Below the pieces are notes generated by a model. It was given only the letters and a program-made list of their open reading frames with translations, was not told where the DNA came from and made no database searches. DNA of 64,000 nucleotides from Thermobifida alba (GTDB lineage: Bacteria > Actinomycetota > Actinomycetes > Streptosporangiales > Streptosporangiaceae): assembly GCF_023208015.1 (NCBI RefSeq), contig NZ_CP051627.1:62001-126000 (forward strand), written 5' to 3'. The translations under genes and the position numbers were made by a program. Below, one piece after another: positions 32,879 through 45,173 of the stretch; within the stretch, counting starts at the first letter, position 1; each line of letters opens with the position of its first letter.

Positions 32879-34030
32879 TCAGTCCGGCAGCCAGGCCCGT
32901 ACCGTGAACCCGCCGCCGGGGTCGGCAGCGGCGGTCAGCTCACCGCCCAGCGCCTCGGCGCGGTCCCGCATCCCGGTGATGCCGTTGCCGGCGACGAACC
33001 CGTCGACGGCGCCCCGGCCGTCGTCGGACACCCGGACGGACACCCCGTCGGGGGCGTATTCGACGGACACGGTGACCGTACCCGCTCCGGAGTGCCGCAC
33101 CACGTTCGTCAGCGACTCCTGCACGATCCGGTAGGCCGCCGCCTCCGCCCCCGCCCCCAGCCGCCGCGGCTCGCCGGCGACCTCGGAGCGCACCTCGATC
33201 CCCGAGGCCCGCACCCCGGCCAGCAGTTCGTCCAACCGGTCCAGACCCGACGCGGGGGAGCGGGGCGCCTCCTCGTCCACCACGCGCAGCACGCCCAGGA
33301 TCGCCCGCAGCTCCCGCAGGGTCTCCCCGCTGGCCTGCTTGATCGCGGCGAGCGCCGCGGCGGCGCGCTCCGGCTGGGAGTCGATCAGGTAGAGGGCGCT
33401 GCCCGCCTGCACGTTGATCAGGGAGATGTGGTGCGCGATCACGTCGTGCACCTCGCGGGCCAGCTTCAGGCGCTCCTCCGAGGCGCGGCGGCGCGCCTCC
33501 TCCTCCCGCGTGCGTTCGGCCTCCTCCGCGTGCCTGCGCACCATGTCCAGGTACTCGCGGCGCTTGCGCATCGCCTCGCCGCCGACGAGCACCACGAGCA
33601 CCCAGGCGAACATGCCCAGCGCGTACCCCAGCCGGGGCTCGCCGAAGTGCAGCGTCTCGAAGACGTGGATGATGAGGTACTGGGTGAGCCCGAGCAGCCA
33701 GCCGGTACGGCGGTAGCCCAGCGAGACCAGGGTGAACAGCGCCGCCGCGCCCGCCACGACGATGAGGTTGTCGGGATAGCCGAGCGGATAGTAGACCGTG
33801 GTGGCCAGCACCGACACCACGGCCACGGGGACCGGGAACGCGCTCAGCCACAGCAGCGGCGCCACCGCCAGCACCATGAGCGGCAGCCCCCACGGCAGCA
33901 GCTCCCGCAGCGAGGCCAGGCCCTCCGGGGTGTCCTCCAAGGAGAAGACGGTGGACGCGAAGGCGATCCCGGCCACCACCACGGTGACCGCCAGGTCCGT
34001 CTGCGTGATCCGACCCAACCGTTCCATCAT
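32879..34030 (-). CDS. sensor histidine kinase (HisKA_3 type)
   Basis: About 383 residues. Five or six N-terminal membrane helices (residues about 10-155) form the sensor, followed by a coiled coil rich in Arg/Glu (MVRRHAEEAERTREEEARRR), the dimerisation/phosphoacceptor domain with EVHDVIAHHIS, and a HATPase with IVQESLTNVVRHSGAG and DDGRGAVDG, NGITGMRDRAEALGG. No extracellular sensor domain of size is present, so it likely senses in or near the membrane. Start is uncertain: ATG 34030 or 34027, both immediately behind GGAGG and a TACCGT box, so a leaderless mRNA is possible. Operon with the response regulator. Confidence 0.9.
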   Translation of the reverse strand: MMERLGRITQTDLAVTVVVAGIAFASTVFSLEDTPEGLASLRELLPWGLPLMVLAVAPLLWLSAFPVPVAVVSVLATTVYYPLGYPDNLIVVAGAAALFTLVSLGYRRTGWLLGLTQYLIIHVFETLHFGEPRLGYALGMFAWVLVVLVGGEAMRKRREYLDMVRRHAEEAERTREEEARRRASEERLKLAREVHDVIAHHISLINVQAGSALYLIDSQPERAAAALAAIKQASGETLRELRAILGVLRVVDEEAPRSPASGLDRLDELLAGVRASGIEVRSEVAGEPRRLGAGAEAAAYRIVQESLTNVVRHSGAGTVTVSVEYAPDGVSVRVSDDGRGAVDGFVAGNGITGMRDRAEALGGELTAAADPGGGFTVRAWLPD

Positions 34031-34096
34031 CCTCCGACGGTACGCACCCGCGGGCCGGCCGCGCATCGGCGCCACGGAGGCCCGTCGCGGACCGGA

Positions 34097-35044
34097 CTAC
34101 TCCCCGCGGAGTAGCCGCGGCCGGGCCCACCCCCGCGGGGGGCGGACGTACTCCAGCAGGATCGCGCCGAACAGCAGCGCCGCGCCCACCGTCCCCGTCG
34201 GGGAGAGGACCTCGCCCAGCCACACCGCCGACAGCAGGGTCGCGGTCAGCGGCTCCAGGACCACGGCGAGCGCCGCGGCCGTGGCCGGGGTGCGCCGCAG
34301 GCCGCCGAAGTAGGCCAGGTAGGCCAGGGCGGTGGGCGCCAGACCGAGGTACAGCAGCGCCCCCGCCGCGGCGGGCGTCGGCACGAAGACCATCCCGGCG
34401 ACCGCGGCGACCGGCACCAGCAGCGCACCGCCGAGGAGGCACCCCAGGGCGGTGACGCCCAACGGGTCCAGTCCGGGCACCGGGCGCCGGTTGACCAGGG
34501 TCAGCGCGGCGAAGGAGACCCCCGCTCCCAGGGCGCACCCCACGCCGAGCACGACCTGGCCGGGCGGGGCGTCCACGTCCGGGGCCCCGGCCAGCAGCAC
34601 CAGTCCGAGCACCCCGCAGCCGACCGCGGCCAGCAGCGCGGGCCGGGGCAGCCGCCGCTCCAGCACCGCCGAGGCGCAGGTGACGAACACCGGGACGCTG
34701 CCGATGGCGATGAGCGTGGCCAGGCTCACCGAGGCGGCCGAGATCGCCGCGAAGTAGCAGGACTGGAACGCCGCCAGCAGCGCTCCCGCGGCCACGACGC
34801 GGCGCGCCGCGGCCGGGGTGCGCGGCAGCCGCCGCAGCCGCCCGCCGACCCCGAGCGCCCCGGTGGCCAGCAGACCGCCCACCAGCAGCCGGTAGCAGGC
34901 CGTCGCCAGGGGGTGGACGCCGGTCAGCTCCTGCAGGACCGAACCGGCGAAGCCGCCGGTGCCCCACAGCACCCCCGCGAGCGCGAGCAGCAGCGGACCC
35001 GACCACCCGGGCGGCGCGGAACGGGAGGGGAGGGGGACGGACAC
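34097..35044 (-). CDS. EamA-family (DMT) transporter
   Basis: A 315-residue membrane protein with ten predicted helices in two EamA repeats, e.g. LLALAGVLWGTGGFAGSVLQ and LGVGCALGAGVSFAALTLVN. It has the typical C-terminal EPLTATLLSAVWLGEVLSP signature. Members export amino acids, nucleobases or other small metabolites; the substrate cannot be predicted. I place the start at GTG 35044, which has GGAG seven bases upstream; an ATG at 35119 would add a Ser/Arg-rich tail without a site. The kinase gene starts 66 bases downstream of this stop on the same strand. Confidence 0.85.
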   Translation of the reverse strand: MSVPLPSRSAPPGWSGPLLLALAGVLWGTGGFAGSVLQELTGVHPLATACYRLLVGGLLATGALGVGGRLRRLPRTPAAARRVVAAGALLAAFQSCYFAAISAASVSLATLIAIGSVPVFVTCASAVLERRLPRPALLAAVGCGVLGLVLLAGAPDVDAPPGQVVLGVGCALGAGVSFAALTLVNRRPVPGLDPLGVTALGCLLGGALLVPVAAVAGMVFVPTPAAAGALLYLGLAPTALAYLAYFGGLRRTPATAAALAVVLEPLTATLLSAVWLGEVLSPTGTVGAALLFGAILLEYVRPPRGWARPRLLRGE

Positions 35045-35255
35045 GGCGGGACTCCACGCGGACGGGGACGGGAGGCGGGACCGGCGGACGCCGCGGCAGA
35101 CGTCCGCTGTTCCCGGCATGGGAGGAATCTAGCCCAGCGGGCGGACCCGGCGACAGGCGGCCACGGTGCGCGACTGTCGGTCGGCAGCGATACCGTACGA
35201 GACAGCCGTAGCCCGCAACCGGCGGGCAGGACCACGAGGAACCCACACGAGCCCC

Positions 35256-35939
35256 ATGCACTTTCCGCACCCCGGACGCTACTCCGGACCCCAGGACAAT
35301 CTGCACGACGAACTGCTGCGCGTCCCCTTCGACGTGGTCGCCCCGTGGCTGCGCGTGCTGCTCACCGGGGACCCCACCCCGCTGGGCACCGACAAACTGG
35401 CCTACTCCATCAACCCCCACCTGACCGCGCTGCTCGTCTACCGCACCGACCCCGGCAACTACTCCAGCGCGATCCTCGACAAGCGCCACACCCAGGCGTG
35501 GGGGCGCAGCAAGCAGGACCTGTGGTTCACCGCCCTGGGCAACATGGCCTACGACCAGTACCAGCAGTACACGGTGCACTCCGGCACCGACACCGACGTG
35601 CAGGTCGTGCAGGGCGTCGACTGGGCCGGCTCCGCGCACGTGATGCGGCTGCCCGACGTCATGCGCCAGCCCGCGCCCTACGGCGCCCTGGTGATGCTGC
35701 CCGACCCCAACGTCATGGTCTACGCGGTGCTGCACAGCCGCCGCTCCCTGCCGGTGATCCCGTTCCTCTACGACGTCTTCCAGCGGCTCACCGAGAACGG
35801 CCCGGTCACCGACCAGATGCTGTGGTGGCGCGGCGGACAGGTCAGGGGCATGTCCACCCGTCCGGCCGAGGGCGGCGGGGTGCAGGTCAAGCAGTCCCCG
35901 GAGTTCAACGCCCTCGTCGAACGGGAACTGCCCGCCTGA
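35256..35939 (+). CDS. conserved hypothetical protein (DUF1444-like?)
   Basis: A 227-residue soluble protein I do not recognise with confidence. It begins MHFPHPGRYSGPQDNLHDEL and contains LWFTALGNMAYDQYQQYTVH, HVMRLPDVMRQPAPYGALVM, LPDPNVMVYAVLHSRRSLPV and LWWRGGQV. The order 'ALxN ... Lpd ... G.lVmlPdpn ... ' is reminiscent of DUF1444-type domains, but the match is weak. No signal peptide or membrane helix. ATG 35256 lacks a close ribosome site; an earlier start cannot be excluded. It ends nine bases before the stop of the converging spermidine-synthase-like gene, so both share a terminator region. Confidence 0.6.
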   Translation: MHFPHPGRYSGPQDNLHDELLRVPFDVVAPWLRVLLTGDPTPLGTDKLAYSINPHLTALLVYRTDPGNYSSAILDKRHTQAWGRSKQDLWFTALGNMAYDQYQQYTVHSGTDTDVQVVQGVDWAGSAHVMRLPDVMRQPAPYGALVMLPDPNVMVYAVLHSRRSLPVIPFLYDVFQRLTENGPVTDQMLWWRGGQVRGMSTRPAEGGGVQVKQSPEFNALVERELPA

Positions 35940-35948
35940 TCCGCCGGC

Positions 35949-36779
35949 TCAGAAGACGCCCTCCGGCGGCGCGGGGGAGTCCTGGGCCGTCGCGTCGTGC
36001 ACGACGGCCGCGCCCGCGGCGAACCGGTCCAGCTCCGCCCCCGACAGCACCCGCGCCATGTCCGGGTCGCGGTGCGCCCGCCGGGCCAGCTCCTCCACCG
36101 GCAGCTTCCGCTGCCCCGCCACCAGGACCAGGTTGCCGAACCGCCGCCCCCGCAGCACCGAGGGCTCCGCGACCAGCGCCAGGTGGCGGAAGACCCGGGC
36201 CGCGGTGGCGACCTGGGCGCGGGCGTACCGCAGCCCCCGCCCGTCCCCCACGTTCGCCGCGTACACGCCGCCGGGCCGCACCACCCGGGCCGCCTCCGCG
36301 ACGAACTCCACCGACGTCAGGTGCGCGGGGGTGCGCGCCCCCGCGAACACGTCGCACACCACGAGGTCGGCGCTGGCCGGGCGGCGCGCCGCCAGCCAGG
36401 CGCGGGCGTCCCCCGTCGCCACCCGCAGGTCCGCCCGCCGGTCCCAGGGCAGCTCCCGCCGGACCAGCGCGACCAGGTCCGCGTCGATGTCCACGGCCCG
36501 CTGCCGCGACCCGGGACGGGTGGCGGCCACGTAGCGGGCCAGCGTGAGCGCCCCCGCGCCCAGGTGGAAGGCGTCGATGGGCGCGCGCTCCGGCGCCACC
36601 AGGTCCACCACGTGCCCCAGCCGGCGCACGTACTCGAAGTCGAGGTGGGTGGGGTCGGCGAGGTCCACGTGCGACTGCGGGGTGCCGTCCACCAGCAGCA
36701 CCCACGAGTCGGAACGGTCGGCGTCCCGCAGCAGCTCCACTTCCGCCCGCCCGGTCGCCTCCGCGCCGCGCCCGCCCAT
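35949..36779 (-). CDS. spermidine-synthase-like methyltransferase-fold protein
   Basis: A 276-residue protein of the polyamine-synthase/SAM-methyltransferase fold: [19 protein letters not shown] (the typical N-terminal product-recall strand), [20 protein letters not shown] as cofactor loop, [18 protein letters not shown] and [14 protein letters not shown]. In true spermidine synthases the catalytic Asp lies in DxxDP; here the residues are DVFAG, as in actinobacterial stand-alone homologues whose reaction is unknown. ATG 36779 has a GGAGGG site. It diverges from proS. Confidence 0.82.
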   Translation of the reverse strand: MGGRGAEATGRAEVELLRDADRSDSWVLLVDGTPQSHVDLADPTHLDFEYVRRLGHVVDLVAPERAPIDAFHLGAGALTLARYVAATRPGSRQRAVDIDADLVALVRRELPWDRRADLRVATGDARAWLAARRPASADLVVCDVFAGARTPAHLTSVEFVAEAARVVRPGGVYAANVGDGRGLRYARAQVATAARVFRHLALVAEPSVLRGRRFGNLVLVAGQRKLPVEELARRAHRDPDMARVLSGAELDRFAAGAAVVHDATAQDSPAPPEGVF

Positions 36780-37011
36780 GCGCCCCCGCCCTCCGTCGTC
36801 CGTGGTTGACCGTGCCGGTCCCACGGTAGGCGCACCGCGGAGCCGGACGGCACACCGGAGCGGGCAGGGGAGCGGACCGGCGCGCCGCCGTGTCCTCGGA
36901 GCCCGCCCGGTACCGCTAGCCTGGAAACCCCTCCGGGCGAGGCCGCCGACCCGCCCAGACCAAGAAGACCCGAGCGGAGTGCCTCCGCGATCTCACCGAG
37001 GAGTGGTGGTC

Positions 37012-38760
37012 GTGCTACTGCGGATGTCGAACCTGTTCCTGCGCACCCTGCGTGAGGACCCGGCGGACGCCGAGGTGCCGAGCCACAAGCTCCTGGTGCG
37101 CGGCGGGTTCGTGCGCCGCACCGCGCCCGGCGTCTACTCCTGGCTGCCCCTGGGCAAGATCGTGCTGGAGAACGTCGCGGCCGTGGTCCGCGAGGAGATG
37201 AACCGCATCGGCGCCCAGGAGGTGCTGCTGCCCGCGCTGCTGCCCCGCGAGTACTACGAGGCCACCGGCCGCTGGACCGAGTACGGCGACACCCTGTTCC
37301 GGCTGAAGGACCGCAGGGGCGCCGACTACCTGCTCGGCCCCACCCACGAGGAGCTGTTCACCCTGCTGGTCAAGGGCGAGTACTCCTCCTACAAGGACTT
37401 CCCGGTCATCCTCTACCAGATCCAGGAGAAGTTCCGCGACGAGGCCCGGCCCCGCGCCGGAATCCTGCGGGGCCGCGAGTTCCACATGAAGGACTCCTAC
37501 TCCTTCGACCTCGACGACGAGGGGCTGCGGCGCTCCTACGAGGCGCACCGCGAGGCCTACATCCGCATCTTCGACCGGCTCGGCCTGGACTACGTGATCG
37601 TCGAGGCCACCTCCGGCGCGATGGGCGGCTCGGCATCCGAGGAGTTCCTGGCGGTCGCCCCCAGCGGCGAGGACACGTTCGTGCGCAGCACCGGCTCCGA
37701 CTACGCCGCCAACGTGGAGGCCGTGGTCACCCCCGCGCCCCCCGCGCGGCCCGTCGAGGGGCTGCCCGAGGCGCGGGTGCACCACACCCCCGGCACCCCC
37801 ACCATCGAGTCGCTGGTGGACTTCCTCAACAACGCGGGGCTCGGCCGGACCTTCACCGCCGCCGACACCCTCAAGAACGTCCTGGTCAAGACCCGCGCTC
37901 CCGGGGAGAAGGAGTGGGAGCTCCTCGGCATCGGCGTGCCCGGCGACCGCGAGGTCGACCTCAAGCGCCTGGAGGCGTCCCTGGCCCCGGCCGAGGTGGC
38001 GCTGCTGGAGGAGGAGGACTTCGCGGCCAACCCCTTCCTGGTGAAGGGCTACATCGGCCCCGGCGCGCTGCAGGCCAACAAGGTGCGCTACCTGGTCGAC
38101 CCCCGCGTCGTCGAGGGCACCGCCTGGGTCACCGGCGCCGACCGGGCCGACCACCACGTCGTCGACCTGGTGTGCGGACGCGACTTCACCCCCGACGGCA
38201 CCATCGAGGCCGCCGAGGTCCGCAACGGCGACCCGGCGCCCGACGGCAGCGGCACCCTCTACACCGCGCGCGGCATCGAGATCGGGCACGTCTTCCAGCT
38301 CGGCCGCAAGTACACCGACGCGTTCTCCCTGGACGCGCTCGGCCCCGACGGCAAGCCCCGGCGGGTCACCATGGGCTCCTACGGCATCGGCGTCTCCCGC
38401 GTGGTCGCCGCCGTCGTCGAGCAGTCGCACGACGAGCGGGGCATCATCTGGCCGCGGCAGATCGCCCCCGCCGACGTGCACGTGGTCGGCACCGGCAAGG
38501 GGGAGCAGATCGAGGTCGCGCTGCGGATCGGCCGGGAGCTGGCGGACCGGGGCGTGCGGGTGCTGGTGGACGACCGCAAGGGCGTCTCCCCGGGAGTGAA
38601 GTTCACCGACGCGGAGCTGCTCGGCATCCCCACGGGGGTCATCGTCGGCCGGGGCCTGGCCGAGGGCGTGGTGGAACTGCGCGACCGCGCCACCGGGGAA
38701 CGCTCCGAGGTGGCCCTGGACAGCGTGGTCGACACGGTCGTCGGCATCGTGGCGGGCTGA
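37012..38760 (+). CDS. proS: prolyl-tRNA synthetase (bacterial type)
   Basis: Charges tRNA-Pro. The 582-residue class II enzyme has motif 1 region [20 protein letters not shown], motif 2 [21 protein letters not shown], motif 3 [10 protein letters not shown], the inserted editing domain between motifs 2 and 3 (residues about 225-405) and a C-terminal anticodon-binding domain ([18 protein letters not shown]). I choose GTG 37012, eight bases after GAGGAG; ATG 37024 ([18 protein letters not shown]) is the alternative and several in-frame GTG codons precede. A short hairpin GCGGAG/CTCCGC sits just before the ribosome site. No T-box elements are visible. Confidence 0.96.
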   Translation: MLLRMSNLFLRTLREDPADAEVPSHKLLVRGGFVRRTAPGVYSWLPLGKIVLENVAAVVREEMNRIGAQEVLLPALLPREYYEATGRWTEYGDTLFRLKDRRGADYLLGPTHEELFTLLVKGEYSSYKDFPVILYQIQEKFRDEARPRAGILRGREFHMKDSYSFDLDDEGLRRSYEAHREAYIRIFDRLGLDYVIVEATSGAMGGSASEEFLAVAPSGEDTFVRSTGSDYAANVEAVVTPAPPARPVEGLPEARVHHTPGTPTIESLVDFLNNAGLGRTFTAADTLKNVLVKTRAPGEKEWELLGIGVPGDREVDLKRLEASLAPAEVALLEEEDFAANPFLVKGYIGPGALQANKVRYLVDPRVVEGTAWVTGADRADHHVVDLVCGRDFTPDGTIEAAEVRNGDPAPDGSGTLYTARGIEIGHVFQLGRKYTDAFSLDALGPDGKPRRVTMGSYGIGVSRVVAAVVEQSHDERGIIWPRQIAPADVHVVGTGKGEQIEVALRIGRELADRGVRVLVDDRKGVSPGVKFTDAELLGIPTGVIVGRGLAEGVVELRDRATGERSEVALDSVVDTVVGIVAG

Positions 38761-38775
38761 GCGCGCCGACCCTCT

Positions 38776-38803
38776 CCGGGGCGTCCCGCGCGGGGCGCCC
38801 CGG
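38776..38803 (+). terminator. hairpin terminator after proS
   Basis: Stem of 12 bp with one T-G pair (CCGGGGCG TCCC ... with complement) and a 4-nt loop, 15 bases after the stop and just before a converging gene. Confidence 0.75.
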
Positions 38804-38820
38804 CCGTGTCGACCCGGGCC

Positions 38821-39276
38821 CTACAGCTCCCCGCCGGGGAAGCCCGGGAAGACGCTCAGCCGACCGCCCAGCGCCAGGACGCGCAGGGTCGTCTCCCGCA
38901 GCGCGCGGCCCGCGAGGTCGCGCAGGCCGCTGTCCGGGGCGGCGGCCAGCTCCAGGTACGCCTGGGCGGTGGTCTCCTCCAGGCCGGCGGCGAAGTCCCG
39001 CAGCGCCTCGCCCGCGGTGTCCGCGGGCAGCTGGTAGGCGTCCTCTCCGCCGGGGGGAACCGCCTCCCGCGCCACCAGCGCGTCGTGCAGCGTGTCCCGC
39101 CAGGCACGGTGCTCCTCCAGGTGGGACAGGCACAGGTCGCGCAGTTCCGCGCCGATGCGGGCGGCGGCGAAGCCGTATCCGTGCACCGCCGCGTGCTCGG
39201 CCAGCAGCGCGTCGCGCAGTGCCGCCGTCGCGGCGTCCGCCTCCTCGGCGGTGGTGGGATCGGGTGTACCGGTCAC
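38821..39276 (-). CDS. ferritin-like DUF4439 protein
   Basis: A 151-residue, all-helical protein matching DUF4439 (ferritin-like superfamily): ALRDALLAEHAAVHGYGFAA, LCLSHLEEHRAWRDTLHDAL, FAAGLEETTAQAYLELA, with Glu/His spacing of a ferritin four-helix bundle. Function unproven. GTG 39276 has GGAGG eight bases upstream and overlaps the stop of the lipoprotein gene by four bases (GTGA), so translation is coupled. The pair between proS and rimP is widespread in actinobacteria. Confidence 0.85.
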   Translation of the reverse strand: MTGTPDPTTAEEADAATAALRDALLAEHAAVHGYGFAAARIGAELRDLCLSHLEEHRAWRDTLHDALVAREAVPPGGEDAYQLPADTAGEALRDFAAGLEETTAQAYLELAAAPDSGLRDLAGRALRETTLRVLALGGRLSVFPGFPGGEL

Positions 39277-39767
39277 GACTGTGCCTCCGACAGTAGGTGG
39301 ACGTGTCCCGCCTCGCAGGCGCCGACGCTGGCGAGGAGCTGGGCCAGCGCGGGGTCGGTGGCCTCGCCGAGCTGGCGGAGCCGGTTCGCCGCGGCGGTCT
39401 CCTCCGCGACGCGCAGCCCGGCCCGGTCGACGGCCGCCGGGGGAGGCGCCCCGGGACTCGCGGACACCTCCGGCTCCGCCCCGTCCCGTTCGGGCAGCCG
39501 CTCCCGCAGCACCGCCAGGTGGCGCTTGTGGTGGCCGCGCAGCTCCTCGTAGAGCACGGGGTCCTCGGCGGTCCCGCTGTCGAGCGTCGCCGTGTAGCGG
39601 GCCACCAGCCGTTCCTTCTCCGCGATCGCCGACCGCAGCAGGTACTCGTCGGGGGTGACCTCGCTGGGGTACCAGTCGGAGCCCCGGCAGCCGCTCACCC
39701 CGAACACGGCCGCCGCCAGTACGCCGCCCGCCAGGACCGTGCGGCGGGAGGGAGCCTGGTGGCGCAA
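39273..39767 (-). CDS. Tat/Sec lipoprotein, partner of DUF4439 protein
   Basis: A 164-residue protein beginning MRHQAPSRRTVLAGGVLAAA and continuing to a lipobox VSGC, so it is exported and lipid-anchored; the twin Arg before TVLAGG makes Tat export possible. The mature part is helical and His/Glu-rich (YEELRGHHKRHLAVLRERL, EETAAANRLRQLGEA, GACEAGHVHLL), like a distant ferritin-like half. The start is TTG at 39767, unusual here, chosen because GGAGGT sits 5 bases upstream and the signal peptide begins there. It is translationally coupled to the DUF4439 gene and may form a complex with it at the outer face. Confidence 0.8.
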   Translation of the reverse strand: MRHQAPSRRTVLAGGVLAAAVFGVSGCRGSDWYPSEVTPDEYLLRSAIAEKERLVARYTATLDSGTAEDPVLYEELRGHHKRHLAVLRERLPERDGAEPEVSASPGAPPPAAVDRAGLRVAEETAAANRLRQLGEATDPALAQLLASVGACEAGHVHLLSEAQS

Positions 39768-40055
39768 CGGTACCTCCTGAAAGAGACGACGAAGGGGAGA
39801 ACCGGACCCGCCCTATCTTCGCACGCCGCGACCGCCCCGGCGGAGCCTTGCGCCCACCGCTCCGGTCCGGGGGCGGCCGACCCCCGCGAGAGCGGCCGCC
39901 CGGCCTCCGACCGGCCGACGATGCGGGGAAACCGCCGACTGTGGATACCCTTGGACTGAAGCCGCCGCCTTTCCGGGGCGAGCGGCGACCGAGCACACAG
40001 CTGGACCGCCCCGCGACCGCCGCGACCGGGACGGGAATCGTCGAGGAGGATCACG

Positions 40056-40529
40056 ATGGGCGCGCAGACCCGCCACGAGCGTCTCGCGCAGCTGTTCACC
40101 CCCGTCCTGGCCGAGGCCGGGCTCGACCTGGAGGGACTGGAGATCACTCCGGTGGGCAGGCGCCGCCTGGTCCGGGTGGTGGTGGACTCCGACGACGGCG
40201 TCGACCTCGAAAGGATCGGCGAGGTCAGCCAGAAGATCTCCACCGCGCTTGACGAGGCCGATGTCATGGGGCAGTCTCCGTACGTACTGGAGGTGACCTC
40301 GCCTGGCGTGGACCGGCCGCTGACCGAACCACGGCACTGGAGGCGCGCCCGGGGACGCCTGGTGCACGCGCCGCTCGTCGCCGGTGGTCAGGTGAGAGGA
40401 CGTGTGGTCGCCGCCGACGAGACGGGCGTCACCTTCGACGTTGACGGCCGAAGCCAGGTGTACGCCTTCTCCGACCTGGGACGAGGCAAGGTCCAGGTGG
40501 AATTCCGCCACGACGACGCGGCGGACTAG
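40056..40529 (+). CDS. rimP: ribosome maturation factor RimP
   Basis: Needed for 30S subunit maturation. The 157-residue protein has LDLEGLEITPVGRRRLVRVVVD, an N-terminal domain with VDLERIGEVSQKISTALDE, the hallmark YVLEVTSPGVDRPL, and a C-terminal SH3-like domain. ATG 40056 follows GAGGAGGATCACG. It opens the nusA-infB operon: nusA begins 12 bases after its stop. The preceding 288 bases include a TACCCT box near 39947 and no gene. Confidence 0.96.
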   Translation: MGAQTRHERLAQLFTPVLAEAGLDLEGLEITPVGRRRLVRVVVDSDDGVDLERIGEVSQKISTALDEADVMGQSPYVLEVTSPGVDRPLTEPRHWRRARGRLVHAPLVAGGQVRGRVVAADETGVTFDVDGRSQVYAFSDLGRGKVQVEFRHDDAAD

Positions 40530-40541
40530 AGGGGGAGCCCC

Positions 40542-41546
40542 GTGGATATCGACATGAGTGTCCTGCGCAGCCTGGAACGCGAGAAGGACATCTCGGTGGA
40601 CCTCGTCGTCAAGGCGATCGAGGACGCGCTGCTGATCGCGTACCGCCGCCAGGAGGGGCCCGACACCAACGCCAGAGTGGAGTTGGACCGCGCCACGGGA
40701 CACGTCACGGTGTGGGTCGAGGAGCGCGACGAGGAGGGGCAGCTCGTACGCGAGTACGACGCCACGCCCTCCGGCTTCGGACGCATCGCCGCCTCGACCG
40801 CCAAGCAGGTCATCCTGCAGCGGCTGCGGGACGCCGAGGACGAGGTCACTCTGGGGGAGTTCGCCGGACGCGAGTCCGAGATCGTCTCCGGCATCATCCA
40901 GCAGGGCAAGGACCCGCGCAACGTGCTGGTCGACCTCGGCAGGATCGAGGCGATCCTGCCGCCCCAGGAGCAGGTGCCGACCGAGACCTACAACCACGGA
41001 GAACGGCTGCGCGCCTACGTCGTGCAGGTCCGCAAGGGGCACCGCGGCCCCTCGGTGACGCTGTCGCGCACCCACCCCAACCTGGTCCGCAAGCTCTTCC
41101 AGCTGGAGGTCCCCGAGATCGCCGACGGCACGGTCGAGATCGCGGCGATCGCGCGGGAGGCGGGCCACCGCACCAAGATGGCCGTCAAGTCCAACAAGCC
41201 CGGCGTCAACGCCAAGGGCGCGTGCATCGGGCCGCTCGGCAGCCGGGTCCGCAACGTCATGAACGAACTGCGCGGAGAGAAGATCGACATCGTCGACTAC
41301 TCCGACGACCCGGCCAGGTTCGTCGGCAACGCGCTGTCGCCCGCCAAGGTCACCCACGTCGAGATCGTCGACGCCGCGGCGCGCGTCGCCCGGGTCACCG
41401 TGCCCGACTACCAGCAGTCGCTGGCGATCGGCAAGGAGGGGCAGAACGCGCGGCTGGCCGCCCGCCTCACCGGGTGGCGGATCGACATCCGCTCGGACAC
41501 CGAGGTCAACGGGCAGTCGGACGGTCCCGCCGACTCCGCGGGCTGA
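40542..41546 (+). CDS. nusA: transcription termination/antitermination factor NusA
   Basis: Binds RNA polymerase and nascent RNA to modulate pausing, termination and antitermination. The 334-residue protein is the short actinobacterial form: N-terminal polymerase-binding domain (residues 1-115), S1 domain ([20 protein letters not shown]), and two KH domains ([38 protein letters not shown]). It lacks the C-terminal acidic repeats of E. coli NusA. GTG 40542 is preceded by GAGGGGGAG. Its TGA overlaps the ATG of ylxR. Confidence 0.97.
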   Translation: MDIDMSVLRSLEREKDISVDLVVKAIEDALLIAYRRQEGPDTNARVELDRATGHVTVWVEERDEEGQLVREYDATPSGFGRIAASTAKQVILQRLRDAEDEVTLGEFAGRESEIVSGIIQQGKDPRNVLVDLGRIEAILPPQEQVPTETYNHGERLRAYVVQVRKGHRGPSVTLSRTHPNLVRKLFQLEVPEIADGTVEIAAIAREAGHRTKMAVKSNKPGVNAKGACIGPLGSRVRNVMNELRGEKIDIVDYSDDPARFVGNALSPAKVTHVEIVDAAARVARVTVPDYQQSLAIGKEGQNARLAARLTGWRIDIRSDTEVNGQSDGPADSAG

Positions 41547-41827
41547 TGGGGCCACGCGGTAGAATGGGGGTCGGCTCAGCGGCCCCCGTACGCACGTGCG
41601 TGGGCTGCAGGTCGAAAGCAGCCCAGTCCGATCTCGTACGGTTGGCGCTGGACGGGGACGCGGTCGTGTGCGACCGCGCCAGACGGCTGCCGGGGCGGGG
41701 GGCCTACCTCCACCCCGACCGACGGTGCTGGGAGGCCGCGCAGCGGCGTCGTGTCTGGCCGCGGGCGTTCCGCGTCCGACGCGCCCTCGACACCTCAGCC
41801 GCCGCCGAGTGCTTCGCCGCGGTCTGA
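41546..41827 (+). CDS. ylxR: YlxR-family RNA-binding protein
   Basis: A 93-residue protein with the hallmark VRTCVGCR and GRGAYLHPDRRCWE motifs and a basic C-terminus, as in the YlxR/DUF448 family always found between nusA and infB. Homologues bind RNA; one (RnpM) modulates RNase P in Bacillus. The start ATG 41546 overlaps the nusA stop (TGATG), indicating coupling; ATG 41564 is the alternative and would remove six residues. Confidence 0.9.
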   Translation: MGPRGRMGVGSAAPVRTCVGCRSKAAQSDLVRLALDGDAVVCDRARRLPGRGAYLHPDRRCWEAAQRRRVWPRAFRVRRALDTSAAAECFAAV

Positions 41828-42077
41828 TTTCGAGTTGGCCGAGGTTCTGGATTAGGGTTGGAATGATCACGCCGTCAGCTCGGTTGTACTGACCGGGTGC
41901 GCGGCGGGTCTTGTCATGCCGGGAAGAACCGGCGTCACCCACCCATTGTTGTGTAGCAGACGAGTCGGAAGCGGGTCGAGATTGCGATGAGCGCTCGATG
42001 AGTACGCAGCGATGAGTACGTCAAGCTAGCGACGGTCCGGCACACGCTCATGTCCCGGACCGAGATAGAGGAGAGCA
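41828..42077. other. infB leader region
   Basis: 250 bases of lower-GC sequence with two direct copies of GATGAGTACG (near 41998 and 42011) and a 7-bp hairpin GGTCCGG/CCGGACC (42034-42061) just before the infB ribosome site. No gene; a TAGGGT box near 41854 might be a promoter inside the operon. Confidence 0.4.
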
Positions 42078-45050
<2,973 letters not shown>

Positions 45051-45063
45051 CCCTGCCGGGTCG

Positions 45064-45102
45064 GTCCGGGGCCCCGGCGCACCACGCGCCGGGGCCCCGG
45101 AC
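45064..45102 (+). terminator. 17-bp hairpin between infB and DUF503
   Basis: Perfect 17-bp inverted repeat (GTCCGGGGCCCCGGCGC and complement) with a 5-nt loop, 13 bases after the infB stop, inside what is usually one operon. It could be a partial terminator or an mRNA processing/stability element. Confidence 0.75.
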
Positions 45103-45173
45103 CCCGGTTTCCACGGCCCGCCGAGCCGCAACAGAACGGCAGCCACAACCACAGACATCCACGGGGTGAGCGC

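Noticed and set aside
36900-37011. T-box leader before proS
   Set aside because: No T-box sequence or specifier stem; only a small GCGGAG/CTCCGC hairpin near the ribosome site.
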